Assembly (NCBI RefSeq): GCF_023370115.1
Contig: NZ_CP097160.1
Span: 930,001 to 994,000, forward strand
DNA from: Gulosibacter sediminis
Lineage (GTDB): Bacteria; Actinomycetota; Actinomycetes; Actinomycetales; Microbacteriaceae
Length of the DNA stretch: 64,000 nucleotides
Direction of reading: 5' to 3'
The notes under the pieces: generated by a model
Told to the model about the DNA's origin: nothing
Database searches by the model: none
The model's input: only the letters and a program-made list of their open reading frames with translations
Program-made: the position numbers and the translations under genes
Shown here: positions 41,626 to 49,369 of the stretch, piece by piece
How positions within the stretch are numbered: position 1 is the first letter of the stretch
Layout: every line of letters begins with the position of its first letter

Positions 41626-43191
41626 TTGCTCCAAACCGAACTGTTCGTCGTCATCGGCGTGCTCGTCATCGTGCTCGGCTCGGTGTTCGCGTCGCGACTC
41701 GGCGTCGCCGTGCCGATCATCGTGGCACTCCTCGGCCGTGGCGTCAGCTTCCTGCCCGGCATGGAGGACTTCGAGGTCGAACCCGAGCTGATCCTCGCAG
41801 TCGTGCTGCCGCCGATCCTCTACGGCGCCGCGGTGAACATGCCGACGACCGACTTCCGACGCAACTTCGGCACCATCTCGGCGCTTTCGGTCGTGCTCGT
41901 GCTCGTTTCCGCGTTCGGCGCGGGCGCGCTCATCTACCTCGTGTTTCCGAATCTCTCGTTCGCCTCGGCGGTCGCCGTGGGTGCCGTGATCAGCCCGCCC
42001 GACGCCGTCGCGGCGACGTCGATCGGTAAGAAGCTCGGCTTGCCGACCCGCCTCGTGACCATCCTCGAGGGGGAGGGGCTCGTCAACGACGCGACCGCCC
42101 TCGTGCTGCTGCGTTCGGCGATCGCCGCGATCGGCAGCACCTTCTCGGCTTGGGATGCGGTGGTCGACTTTGGCTACGCGGTCATCGTCGCCATCGTGCT
42201 CGGCGCCGTCGTTGGCCTCGCGACCACGTACTTCCGCTCGAAGATCAGCCAGGTGCAGCTCACGACGGCCGTATCGTTCGTCGTGCCGTTCCTGGCCTAC
42301 CTGCCGGCCGAGGCACTCAACGCTTCGGGTGTGCTCTCGGTGGTGACCGCGGGGCTCGTGACCGGAGCCCTCAGCCCGCGCAAGCTCAGTGCCGAGGACC
42401 GAATATCTGAGCGCACGAACTGGCGCACCATCCAGCTGCTGCTCGAGAACGGCGTGTTCCTGCTCATGGGCCTGCAGCTGACGCACATCCTCGAGGGCGT
42501 CGACTCGGCCGACTTCGGCGTTGCCGCCACCATCGGCATCGGCCTCATCGCCACCGTCGCGCTGATCCTGCTGCGGGCCGTGTTCATGGTGCCGCTCGTC
42601 TACTGGCTGCGGCAGAACCAGGCGAAGCATCAAGACCGCATCACCGCGTATAAACGCGTGATTTCGACCATTGATGACCCGGAGCGCACGCTGAAGGCGA
42701 CCTCGCCGCGCATCGAACGGGCGATCCGACATCGCGTCGCCGACGCGAAGTTCTACGTCAACGAAGGGCTCGACTGGCGCGGCGGCGCGGTGCTCGCGTG
42801 GTCGGGCATGCGCGGCGTCGTCACGCTCGCGGCGGCGCAGACCCTACCGGTCGACATTCCGTATCGGCCCCAGCTCGTGCTCATCGCCTTCACCGTCGCC
42901 ATCGTGACCCTCGTACTGCAGGGCGGCACACTGCCACTGCTCATCCGCGTGCTTGGGGTGCAGGGGACGCCGGAGGAGGAGCTCGCTCGGGAGCGCATCC
43001 GGCTGCTGCGCGAGCTCGCGGCCGCGACGAACGACGCGCTCAGCAGCCCCGAACTGCGTCGACCGGACGGGTCGAAGTTCGACCAGGAGATCGTGCAGAG
43101 CATCCTCGACCGCAACACGATGATGCTCGAGCAGGGCGACGCGCAACTGCTCGAACACACACGCGCCGACGGCGTGCGCGCAGCACGCTGA
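41626..43191 (+). CDS. CPA1-family Na+/H+ antiporter with frameshifted C-terminus
   Basis: Membrane antiporter (521 aa as read) exchanging sodium for protons. About twelve helices are present, with the ion-binding region SPPDAVAATSIGKKLG and the EGEGLVNDATALVLL segment typical of NhaP-type CPA1 proteins. A cytoplasmic tail of about 150 residues follows. The frame ends in GVRAAR and a stop at 43189-43191. The neighbouring frame continues for 48 more codons in antiporter-like sequence, so a one- or two-base indel near 43171-43190 has replaced the natural tail. The TTG start at 41626 follows AGGAACGAG. Transport may persist, since only the tail is affected. Confidence 0.85.
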   Translation: MLQTELFVVIGVLVIVLGSVFASRLGVAVPIIVALLGRGVSFLPGMEDFEVEPELILAVVLPPILYGAAVNMPTTDFRRNFGTISALSVVLVLVSAFGAGALIYLVFPNLSFASAVAVGAVISPPDAVAATSIGKKLGLPTRLVTILEGEGLVNDATALVLLRSAIAAIGSTFSAWDAVVDFGYAVIVAIVLGAVVGLATTYFRSKISQVQLTTAVSFVVPFLAYLPAEALNASGVLSVVTAGLVTGALSPRKLSAEDRISERTNWRTIQLLLENGVFLLMGLQLTHILEGVDSADFGVAATIGIGLIATVALILLRAVFMVPLVYWLRQNQAKHQDRITAYKRVISTIDDPERTLKATSPRIERAIRHRVADAKFYVNEGLDWRGGAVLAWSGMRGVVTLAAAQTLPVDIPYRPQLVLIAFTVAIVTLVLQGGTLPLLIRVLGVQGTPEEELARERIRLLRELAAATNDALSSPELRRPDGSKFDQEIVQSILDRNTMMLEQGDAQLLEHTRADGVRAAR

Positions 43192-43327
43192 ACTGCAGCG
43201 CATCGTCCTGACGACCGAGCATGCGGCGCTGATCGAGGCGCGCTCTTCGGGCACGTATCGCTCCGAAACGATCGAGAGCGCCCAGGCGGTCATTGACAAC
43301 GGCACGATGCAGCTCGGCCAGGCCTAG
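43181..43327 (+). other. Out-of-frame remnant of the antiporter C-terminal tail
   Basis: In the frame of 43181 the sequence reads QHAELQRIVLTTEHAALIEA, then RSSGTYRSETIESAQ, and ends QLGQA with a stop at 43325-43327. This is typical of the helical end of CPA1 antiporters and has no start of its own. It shows that the gene once ran to 43327. Confidence 0.7.
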
Positions 43328-43330
43328 GCC

Positions 43331-43363
43331 GCTGGGCGCGCGCGGCTGCCGTGCGCGCTCAGC
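43331..43363 (+). terminator. Stem-loop after the antiporter remnant
   Basis: GCTGGGCGCGCGCGGC and GCCGTGCGCGCTCAGC form a 16-bp stem with two G-U pairs around one base. It lies directly after the frameshifted stop, consistent with 43327 being the original gene end. Confidence 0.55.
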
Positions 43364-43461
43364 GAACCTTCAGCTCTGTTGCGTAGGGCGAATTCGTCGT
43401 AGTCTTGGCACCTGGCGCAACGAGGCTCCACGTCTGTTCATAACCGTGGAAAGGTCTCAAG

Positions 43462-44748
43462 ATGCCGCTGATGTCGAAGTCGCGCACGCTGCTGGCGCTG
43501 TTCGCGATCGCGCTTGGCGGGTTCGCCATCGGCACGACCGAATTCAGCACTATGGGCGTGCTGCCTCAGATCGCGGCCGACCTCGTGCCGGCGTTCGAGA
43601 GCCACCGCGAGCAGGCGATCGCCGACGCGGGTTGGCTCGTGACGGCGTATGCGCTCGGCGTGGTCGTCGGCGCGCCAACGATTGCCGTCTTCGGCTCGCG
43701 CATGTCGCAGAGCCGCCTCGCGATGCTGCTGCTCGCCGCGCTCGCGGTCACGAACGCGCTCTCGTCGCTGATGCCCGACTTCACGACGACCGCGATCGCC
43801 CGCTTCCTGTCGGGCTTGCCACACGGCGCCTACTTTGGTGTGGCGTCGCTGCTCGCCGCCCGCATCATGGGGCCGGGTAAGCAGGGGCTGGGCATCTCGA
43901 TCGCGCTCTCAGGCCTCACGATCGCGAACATCTTCGGTGTGCCTCTTGGCACCTGGCTTGGCCAGACCGCCGGCTGGCGCTGGGCCTATGTCGCGGTTGG
44001 GGGCATCTTCGCGCTCTCGCTGCTGCTCGCCTGGCTCAGCCTGCCCCGCCTCGCCGGCACGCCCGAGCGCAACCCCATGGATGAGTTGCGCGCGTATACG
44101 CGCGGGCCGTTCCTGCTCATGATCCTCGTCGGCGCGATTGGTTTCGCCGGCTTCTTCGCCGTGTACTCGTACATTGCCGACATCGCCGTGCTCGGCGTCG
44201 GGCTCGAGGAATCGCAGGTGCCGTGGCTGCTCGCCATGGTCGGCGTCGGTATGACCATCGGCAATTTCGTCGGCGGCTGGCTCAGCGACCGGTTCCCGCG
44301 CGGCAGCATCGTCGTCGGCTTCATCGCGCTGCTCACGATGTTCGCGCTGTTCTCGACCCTCGCGACCACGCCCGTGCTGCTGTTCGTGCTCATGCCGCTC
44401 GTCGCGGGCACCTCGTCGACGCTCACGCCGTCGGTGCAGTCGCGCCTGATCGCCCTCGCCGGCGACGCCCCACTCATTGGCGCGGCGACAAACCACGCGG
44501 CATTCAACATCGGCAACAGCATCGGCGCCTGGGGCGGCGGGCTCGTCATCGCCCAGGGGCTCGGCTACTTCGCGCCCGGCTGGGTCGGCTTCACGCTCGC
44601 CGGGGTCGGCTTCATCCTCGTACTGTTCAGCCTGGCCGGTGACCGGCGCAAGAGCGCCGGCGCTTCGAGCTCGGAGACCGAGGCGGAGCGGGAGGCTCGC
44701 GATCGCGCGCTCGCGGCCTCGGGCACCGGGCCGATCCGCATCGGGTAG
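43462..44748 (+). CDS. MFS exporter, DHA1 (12-helix AraJ-like) family
   Basis: Efflux permease of 428 aa with about twelve helices. Supporting segments are GGFAIGTTEFSTMGVLPQIA in helix 1, ALGVVVGAPTIAVFGSRMS (motif A region), FLSGLPHGAYFGVASLLAAR and GNSIGAWGGGLVI. These match the arabinose/purine-efflux-like DHA1 group. The C-terminus is charged and disordered. A GGAAAGG site precedes the ATG. It is convergent with the XRE-cupin gene across 40 bases. The exported compound is unknown. Confidence 0.87.
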   Translation: MPLMSKSRTLLALFAIALGGFAIGTTEFSTMGVLPQIAADLVPAFESHREQAIADAGWLVTAYALGVVVGAPTIAVFGSRMSQSRLAMLLLAALAVTNALSSLMPDFTTTAIARFLSGLPHGAYFGVASLLAARIMGPGKQGLGISIALSGLTIANIFGVPLGTWLGQTAGWRWAYVAVGGIFALSLLLAWLSLPRLAGTPERNPMDELRAYTRGPFLLMILVGAIGFAGFFAVYSYIADIAVLGVGLEESQVPWLLAMVGVGMTIGNFVGGWLSDRFPRGSIVVGFIALLTMFALFSTLATTPVLLFVLMPLVAGTSSTLTPSVQSRLIALAGDAPLIGAATNHAAFNIGNSIGAWGGGLVIAQGLGYFAPGWVGFTLAGVGFILVLFSLAGDRRKSAGASSSETEAEREARDRALAASGTGPIRIG

Positions 44749-44788
44749 CGCTCGTTCGCCACAGTGTTGGCGAGAGCGTCGCGGTGAG

Positions 44789-45385
44789 CTAGCTCTCAGG
44801 CGCGGGCTCGCCGGCGCTGGGAGCCGCGCCGGCGTCGCCGAGGCGGGTGTGCATCCGCTCGCCGGCCTGGTTGAAGATGCTGAGCACCGTCGCGGGTTTG
44901 CCGCCGGCCGCCGACATCGCGTGCGGCGTGCGGGTGTCGAATTCAGCGGCCTCGCCGCGCGAGAGCTCGAGATCGTGGTCGCCGACGCGCAGGCGCAGCT
45001 TGCCGCTGAGCACGTAGCACCACTCGTAACCGTCGTGCATGCGCAGCTGGGGGAGTTCTTGCGAGGGCGGGTAGGTCACGCGGTAGGTCTGCACGGGCGA
45101 GTCTTCCGGGGTCAGCGGAGTGACGCGCATGCCGCCGCGCTCTTCGGTGTCGCGACGCACGCGCGGGTCGGGTGCGGTGGGATGCACGAGGTCGTCGAGC
45201 CGGATGCCGAGGCGACGGCTGATCGGGATGAGCAGTTCGAGGTTCGCCTGGCGCTTGCCCGATTCGAGGCGCGAGAGCGTACTCGTTGACATGTCGGCCG
45301 CCGCGGCGAGTTCGGCAAGCGTCATGCCGCGGGCCTGCCGGGCGGCGCGAATTCGGGCGCCGAGGAGTTCGAGGTCGGCGTGCAT
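44789..45385 (-). CDS. XRE-family regulator with C-terminal cupin sensor
   Basis: A 198-aa two-domain regulator. Residues 8-65 form the lambda-repressor-type helix-turn-helix (GMTLAELAAAADMSTSTLSR). Residues 105-180 form a small-molecule-binding cupin (HDGYEWCYVLSGKLRLRVGD, then LSRGEAAEFDTRTPHAM). It is divergent from the flavoprotein-methyltransferase fusion gene. A 42-base dyad between the starts is the likely operator. This pairing suggests it controls the fusion enzyme in response to a small ligand. Confidence 0.88.
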   Translation of the reverse strand: MHADLELLGARIRAARQARGMTLAELAAAADMSTSTLSRLESGKRQANLELLIPISRRLGIRLDDLVHPTAPDPRVRRDTEERGGMRVTPLTPEDSPVQTYRVTYPPSQELPQLRMHDGYEWCYVLSGKLRLRVGDHDLELSRGEAAEFDTRTPHAMSAAGGKPATVLSIFNQAGERMHTRLGDAGAAPSAGEPAPES

Positions 45386-45396
45386 GAGATGCTCCT

Positions 45397-45438
45397 AACT
45401 TGCCATTTCTGCAAACTCGATTGCAAGAATAACAAGTT
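45397..45438. promoter_or_regulatory. Extended dyad operator between the XRE-cupin and fusion genes
   Basis: A 42-base imperfect palindrome begins AACTTG and ends CAAGTT, with inner arms TGCAA and TTGCA. It occupies most of the 70-base divergent promoter region. Confidence 0.6.
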
Positions 45439-45455
45439 CGTCGCAACCTACGAAC

Positions 45456-47057
45456 ATGCAGACTTCAAAGTGGGACGTAATCATCATCGGCGCCGGGCCG
45501 GCCGGCCTCGCGGCAGCGCAGATGCTCGGGCGCTCTCGCCGCCGCACGCTCGTGCTCGATTCGGGCAGCGGGCGCAACCGCTTCGCCGAGCACATGCACG
45601 GCGTCGTCGGCTTCGATGGCGCTGAGCCGGCCGAGCTGCGCGCTCGTGGCCGCGACGAGGCCGCCGCGTACGGCGTCGAGTTTCGTGCGGCTGAGGTCAC
45701 GACGGTGCGCGATCGCGGCGATGCTCTCGAGGTCGTGACCGGGGCGGGCGTCGAAGTCACGCGCTCGCTCGTCGTGGCGACCGGGCTCACCGACGTGCTG
45801 CCCGACGTGCCGGGGCTGCGCGAGCGGTGGGGCGTTTCGGTGCTGCACGGCCCGTACTGCCACGGTTACGAGGTGCGCGACCAGCGCCTCGGCGTGCTCG
45901 TGACGAGCGAGGCGGCACTGCATCCGGCCCAGCTCGTGCGGCAGTTGAGCGATCGCATGACCGTGTTCGTCGGTGGCGCGCGCAACGCCGAGGGCGAGCT
46001 CGTGGTGCCCGCGGTGACGGTGCCCGACGAGGTCGCGCAGCGTCTGCGGGCGCGCGGCGTCGAGGTGGTTGCGGATGCGGCCGTCGTGGCGTTTTCGGGC
46101 GAGGGGCTGGGGCTCGAGCAGGTGCGGCTCGACGACGGGCGATCGTTCGACATCGACGCGGTGTTCGCCGCCGGCGCGTTCGTGCCGCACGACGCGATGG
46201 TCGCCGGGCTCGAGCTCGTGCGCGATGAGACGCCGTTCGGCTCGGTCATCAAGGTTGACCAAACTGGTCAGACGAGCAACCCGCGCGTGTGGGCGACCGG
46301 CAACGTCGTCACGCCGATGGCGAATGTGCCGATCTCGCTCGGTAGCGGCACAATGACGGGTTCGATTGTGAATTGGTTCCTTGTCGAAGAGGATGCCGAT
46401 CGGGCGATCGCCGCCGAGTTCTGGGAGGCCAAGTACGGTGGCGAGGACCGCGTCTGGTCGGGCCGGGTCAACCGCGTGCTTGAGGACGTGGTGGCGCCCC
46501 TGCCCGTCGGCCGCGCGCTCGACCTCGGCTGTGGCGAGGGCGCCGATGTGCTCTGGCTCGCCGCCGGTGGCTGGGATGCGACGGGCATCGACCTCTCGTC
46601 GAGCGCGGTGGCTCGGGCGCAGACCGTGGCCGCCGATGCCGGCGTGAGCGGCGCGACGTTTGTCGCCGCCGACGTCGTGGATGCGCTGGCGCAGCTCTCG
46701 GGGCAGGAGTTCGATCTCGTGACGGCGAGCTTCTTCCAGTCGCCCGTCGCGTTCAAGCGTGCGGCCGCGCTGCGGACTGCAGCGGCGCGCATCCGCCCCG
46801 GTGGGAGACTGCTGCTGACCTCGCACGCCGCGCCGCCCGCGTGGGCTGCCGAGCACGCGGATGCCGGAGCCGGGCACGGGCCCGGGCGCTTCATTCAGCC
46901 CGCGGACGAGCTCGCGGCGCTCGACCTCGACGGCGCGGAGTGGGAGGTCGAGCTCGCCGAGCTGCGCCAGCGCGAGATCACGGCGCCCGACGGCACCCCG
47001 TCGACGATCGACGACTCGGTCGTGCTGCTGCGCCGCGTCGGCGTCGATCGGGGTTAG
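45456..47057 (+). CDS. Fusion of thioredoxin-reductase-like flavoprotein and TehB-like methyltransferase
   Basis: A 533-aa two-domain protein. Residues 1-315 are a pyridine-nucleotide-dependent FAD oxidoreductase of the thioredoxin-reductase fold: FAD site VIIIGAGPAGLAAAQ and the C-terminal FAD motif VWATGNV. The redox-active site is GPYCHG (residues 132-137), where relatives carry two cysteines; only Cys135 remains. Residues 320-533 are a SAM methyltransferase beginning with the TehB-like FWEAKYGGEDRVWSGRVN and motif I LDLGCGEGADVLWLA. The fusion suggests coupled redox and methylation of one substrate, perhaps a metalloid or thiol. The stop overlaps the convergent VOC gene by 4 bases. Confidence 0.87.
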   Translation: MQTSKWDVIIIGAGPAGLAAAQMLGRSRRRTLVLDSGSGRNRFAEHMHGVVGFDGAEPAELRARGRDEAAAYGVEFRAAEVTTVRDRGDALEVVTGAGVEVTRSLVVATGLTDVLPDVPGLRERWGVSVLHGPYCHGYEVRDQRLGVLVTSEAALHPAQLVRQLSDRMTVFVGGARNAEGELVVPAVTVPDEVAQRLRARGVEVVADAAVVAFSGEGLGLEQVRLDDGRSFDIDAVFAAGAFVPHDAMVAGLELVRDETPFGSVIKVDQTGQTSNPRVWATGNVVTPMANVPISLGSGTMTGSIVNWFLVEEDADRAIAAEFWEAKYGGEDRVWSGRVNRVLEDVVAPLPVGRALDLGCGEGADVLWLAAGGWDATGIDLSSSAVARAQTVAADAGVSGATFVAADVVDALAQLSGQEFDLVTASFFQSPVAFKRAAALRTAAARIRPGGRLLLTSHAAPPAWAAEHADAGAGHGPGRFIQPADELAALDLDGAEWEVELAELRQREITAPDGTPSTIDDSVVLLRRVGVDRG

Positions 47058-47914
47058 GCAGCGACGGTGACGCGCACCTGGTTCGCCCAGGGGTCGTCGA
47101 AGGTGACCGAGCGGCCGTCGTCGCGGGCGTCGACACCGTAGTGGCGCATCCGCTCGGTCAGTGTGCCGATCTCGTCGAACGTGGGCACGACGAGGTCGAC
47201 CTCGCCGAGGCCCAGGGTGGGCTGGCGGCGGCCGGCGCCGCGGCTGTTCCAGATGTTCATGGCCATGTGGTGGTGGTAGCCGCCGGCGCTGACGAACAGG
47301 GCCGAACCCCGGAAGTCGTTCGTCGTGTCGAAGCCGAGCTGGTTGACGTAGAACTCGCGGGCCGAGTCGATGTCGCCGACGCTGAGGTGCACGTGGCCGA
47401 CGGTGGCGTCGCCGACGTTCGGTGCCGCGACGGTCGCCTCGGTGAGGTGCTCGCGGAGGTAGGCGTTGGGGTCGAGGAAGAGACTGTCCATTTCGACCTG
47501 GCCGTGGACCCATGACCACTCGGTGCGGTCGCGATCCCAGTACAGCTCGACGCCGTTGCCCTCGGGGTCGTTGAAGTAGAACGCGCGGCTCACGAGGTGG
47601 TCGGCGCTGCCGGTGAACTGGCCGGGGTACCTCTGCGCCGTCGAATAGACGGATGCGGCGAGCGCGGCCTCGCTGTCGAACAGGATGGCCGTGTGGAATA
47701 GCCCGGCTTCGTGTGGCGCTGCGTGCTTCAGCTCGGGGGAGTGCTTCAGGATTACGAGAGTCTTGGCGCCGCGGCCGAGATACGCGGTGTCACCCTCCTG
47801 CGCGATGAGGTCGAGAGCCACGCCATCGCGGTAGAAGCGGATCATCACGTCGAGGTCGGCGACGAACAGGGTGACGGCGCCCATGGTCGTGTCGGCAGCA
47901 AGTTTTTCATTCAT
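47054..47914 (-). CDS. VOC-superfamily ring-cleaving dioxygenase-like protein (CatE type)
   Basis: A 286-aa protein with two vicinal-oxygen-chelate domains (about 8-135 and 160-286), related to catechol-2,3-dioxygenase CatE/MhqE of Gram-positive bacteria. Candidate metal ligands are His in AGLFHTAILFD, Glu in GNGVELYWDRDRTEW, and His in TVGHVHLSVGD. The HHHMAMNIWNSRGAG segment is typical of the second domain. I take the ATG at 47914; a GTG directly before it would add one residue. It may detoxify quinones or catechols. IS30 copy 2 begins 46 bases upstream and may have replaced part of its promoter region. Confidence 0.85.
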   Translation of the reverse strand: MNEKLAADTTMGAVTLFVADLDVMIRFYRDGVALDLIAQEGDTAYLGRGAKTLVILKHSPELKHAAPHEAGLFHTAILFDSEAALAASVYSTAQRYPGQFTGSADHLVSRAFYFNDPEGNGVELYWDRDRTEWSWVHGQVEMDSLFLDPNAYLREHLTEATVAAPNVGDATVGHVHLSVGDIDSAREFYVNQLGFDTTNDFRGSALFVSAGGYHHHMAMNIWNSRGAGRRQPTLGLGEVDLVVPTFDEIGTLTERMRHYGVDARDDGRSVTFDDPWANQVRVTVAA

Positions 47915-47960
47915 CACATCTCAAATACTTGCAACTACAACTAAATAAGTCAATCGCTCA

Positions 47961-47993
47961 CGCAGTTGAGTGGGCAGTTTTTGTAGTTCTGGC
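47961..47993. repeat. IS30 copy 2 left terminal inverted repeat
   Basis: 33 bp, CGCAGTTGAGTGGGCAGTTT followed by TTGTAGTTCTGGC. It is the perfect inverse of 49318-49350. Confidence 0.92.
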
Positions 47994-48003
47994 ACTGGGG
48001 TGT

Positions 48004-49266
48004 TCAGTCGGTGAGTGCAACTCCATCGATGAGTTGTTGGAGTCTTTCAGCTGGCGTGTAGCCCTGCAACACGACACGGGGCCGGGAGTTCAGACTGTCT
48101 TGAACGGCTTGGAGTTCCTGGTCCGTGATCGTGTTGAAGTCAGTGCCCTTCGGGAAGTCCCACCGCAATTGGCCATTCAAGTTCTCGTTACTTGGCCGCT
48201 GCCATGGCGAGTGCGGATCGCAGAAGAACACGGGGCATCCGGTCGCGACCGTGAACTGTCGATGCTGCGCCATTTCCGTGCCCTGGTCCCACGTCACTGA
48301 CGCGCGCACCGCGGCCGGGAGTCGTTCGACCATGCTCGTGAGCACATCGATCACGGTCTGCGAGTCCCGCGCTCCGGGGAGTCGGCCGATCAGGCACACC
48401 CGACTCGCGCGTTCCATCAATGTCACGATCCCGGAATTGTTCGGCCCGACCACGAGGTCGCCCTCCCAATGCCCGGGTACCGCGCGGCCGGCGTGTTCGG
48501 CCGCGAGTTGCTCGTCGCGGTCCGCGAGCCGGTATCCGTCCAGCCACGGCCGGGAGTTGCGTGGAGGGAGTTTCGATTGAGGTTTGCGGCCGGTGCGGCC
48601 CGACCGTAGTGCTTGCGCGACGGTGAGTTCGTGGCGCAGCCCGCTCGTGCCTTGGACGTACAAGGCTTGATAGATCGCTTCGTGACTGATCCTCATGGCC
48701 GCATTCTCCGGGAACACGACCGGCAGGCGCGCGGCGATCTGGGGCGGGGACCATTTCTTGTTGAGGTAGCCGATGACCACGTCCCGTAACGGCGTGTTCG
48801 TGTCGAGTTTGCGGGGTTTCGGGCGGGCGCGGGCATGTTCTGCACGGTACTGCGCCAACTTGGCGCTGTACTGGTGTTGTGTCGTCCCGCTCGTGTCGAG
48901 CGTGAGCTGGGAGCGACGGATTTCTCTGGACACGGTTGCCGGGGAGAACCCGATCAGCTTCGCGATCCGGGCCTGGGACAGGCCTTGTTCCAGGCCGAGC
49001 TGGATCAGCATCCGGTCGCCGAGTTGGAGGCGGCGCCCGTGCCCGGTCGGCGGGAGCGTGTCCGGGTCGAGCGGGGTGGGGAACACGACCGGGGAGCGGG
49101 TCGCGCTTGGTCGTCCTTGTTGCATGCGTACTCCTGCCCATCGAAGCCAACGCGACAACGTTGCCATGCCCAGGCCCGGACACTGCTGTCGCAGTGCCCG
49201 GGACCGTGCCGGGATCCCGTCCAGCACCAACTCGATCACGCGTACGCGGTACGCCAGTGGATACAT
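48004..49266 (-). CDS. IS30-family transposase (copy 2)
   Basis: Transposase of 420 aa from the ATG at 49266, which has CAGGGAG five bases before it; a GTG at 49296 would add ten residues but lies within a TCCCTGAA palindrome. Two helix-turn-helix regions (QARIAKLIGFSPATVSREIR is the second) precede the DDE core: D in VPGHWEGDLVVG, D in VTWDQGTEMA, and E in SNENLNGQLR. The frame is intact. It is recognisably related to copy 1 in the catalytic core but diverged in the N-terminus. Confidence 0.94.
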   Translation of the reverse strand: MYPLAYRVRVIELVLDGIPARSRALRQQCPGLGMATLSRWLRWAGVRMQQGRPSATRSPVVFPTPLDPDTLPPTGHGRRLQLGDRMLIQLGLEQGLSQARIAKLIGFSPATVSREIRRSQLTLDTSGTTQHQYSAKLAQYRAEHARARPKPRKLDTNTPLRDVVIGYLNKKWSPPQIAARLPVVFPENAAMRISHEAIYQALYVQGTSGLRHELTVAQALRSGRTGRKPQSKLPPRNSRPWLDGYRLADRDEQLAAEHAGRAVPGHWEGDLVVGPNNSGIVTLMERASRVCLIGRLPGARDSQTVIDVLTSMVERLPAAVRASVTWDQGTEMAQHRQFTVATGCPVFFCDPHSPWQRPSNENLNGQLRWDFPKGTDFNTITDQELQAVQDSLNSRPRVVLQGYTPAERLQQLIDGVALTD

Positions 49267-49317
49267 ACCAACTCCCTGAACTTCAGGGAATTGCACTCAC
49301 CCCACGAACCCGCCGGC

Positions 49318-49350
49318 GCCAGAACTACAAAAACTGCCCACTCAACTGCG
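49318..49350. repeat. IS30 copy 2 right terminal inverted repeat
   Basis: Perfect inverse of 47961-47993. It ends 20 bases before the stop of the MHS transporter gene. Confidence 0.92.
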
Positions 49351-49369
49351 TTAGGTGGCGACGGAAGGG

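Larger units (their letters stand above)
47961..49350 (-). mobile_element. IS30-family insertion sequence, copy 2 (different subtype)
   Basis: A 1,390-bp element between perfect 33-bp inverted repeats (47961-47993 and 49318-49350), beginning CGCAGTTGAGTGGGCAGTTT. The ends are clearly related to those of copy 1 in the core GTTGAGTGG, but the transposases differ in length and sequence, so these are two distinct elements of one family. It lies between the start of the VOC gene and the 3' end of the MHS transporter gene. Flanks TCA and TTA give no clear duplication. Confidence 0.92.

Noticed and set aside
47961-49350. Composite transposon formed by the two IS30 copies
   Set aside because: The two elements have different ends and transposases and enclose over 30 kb including housekeeping genes.
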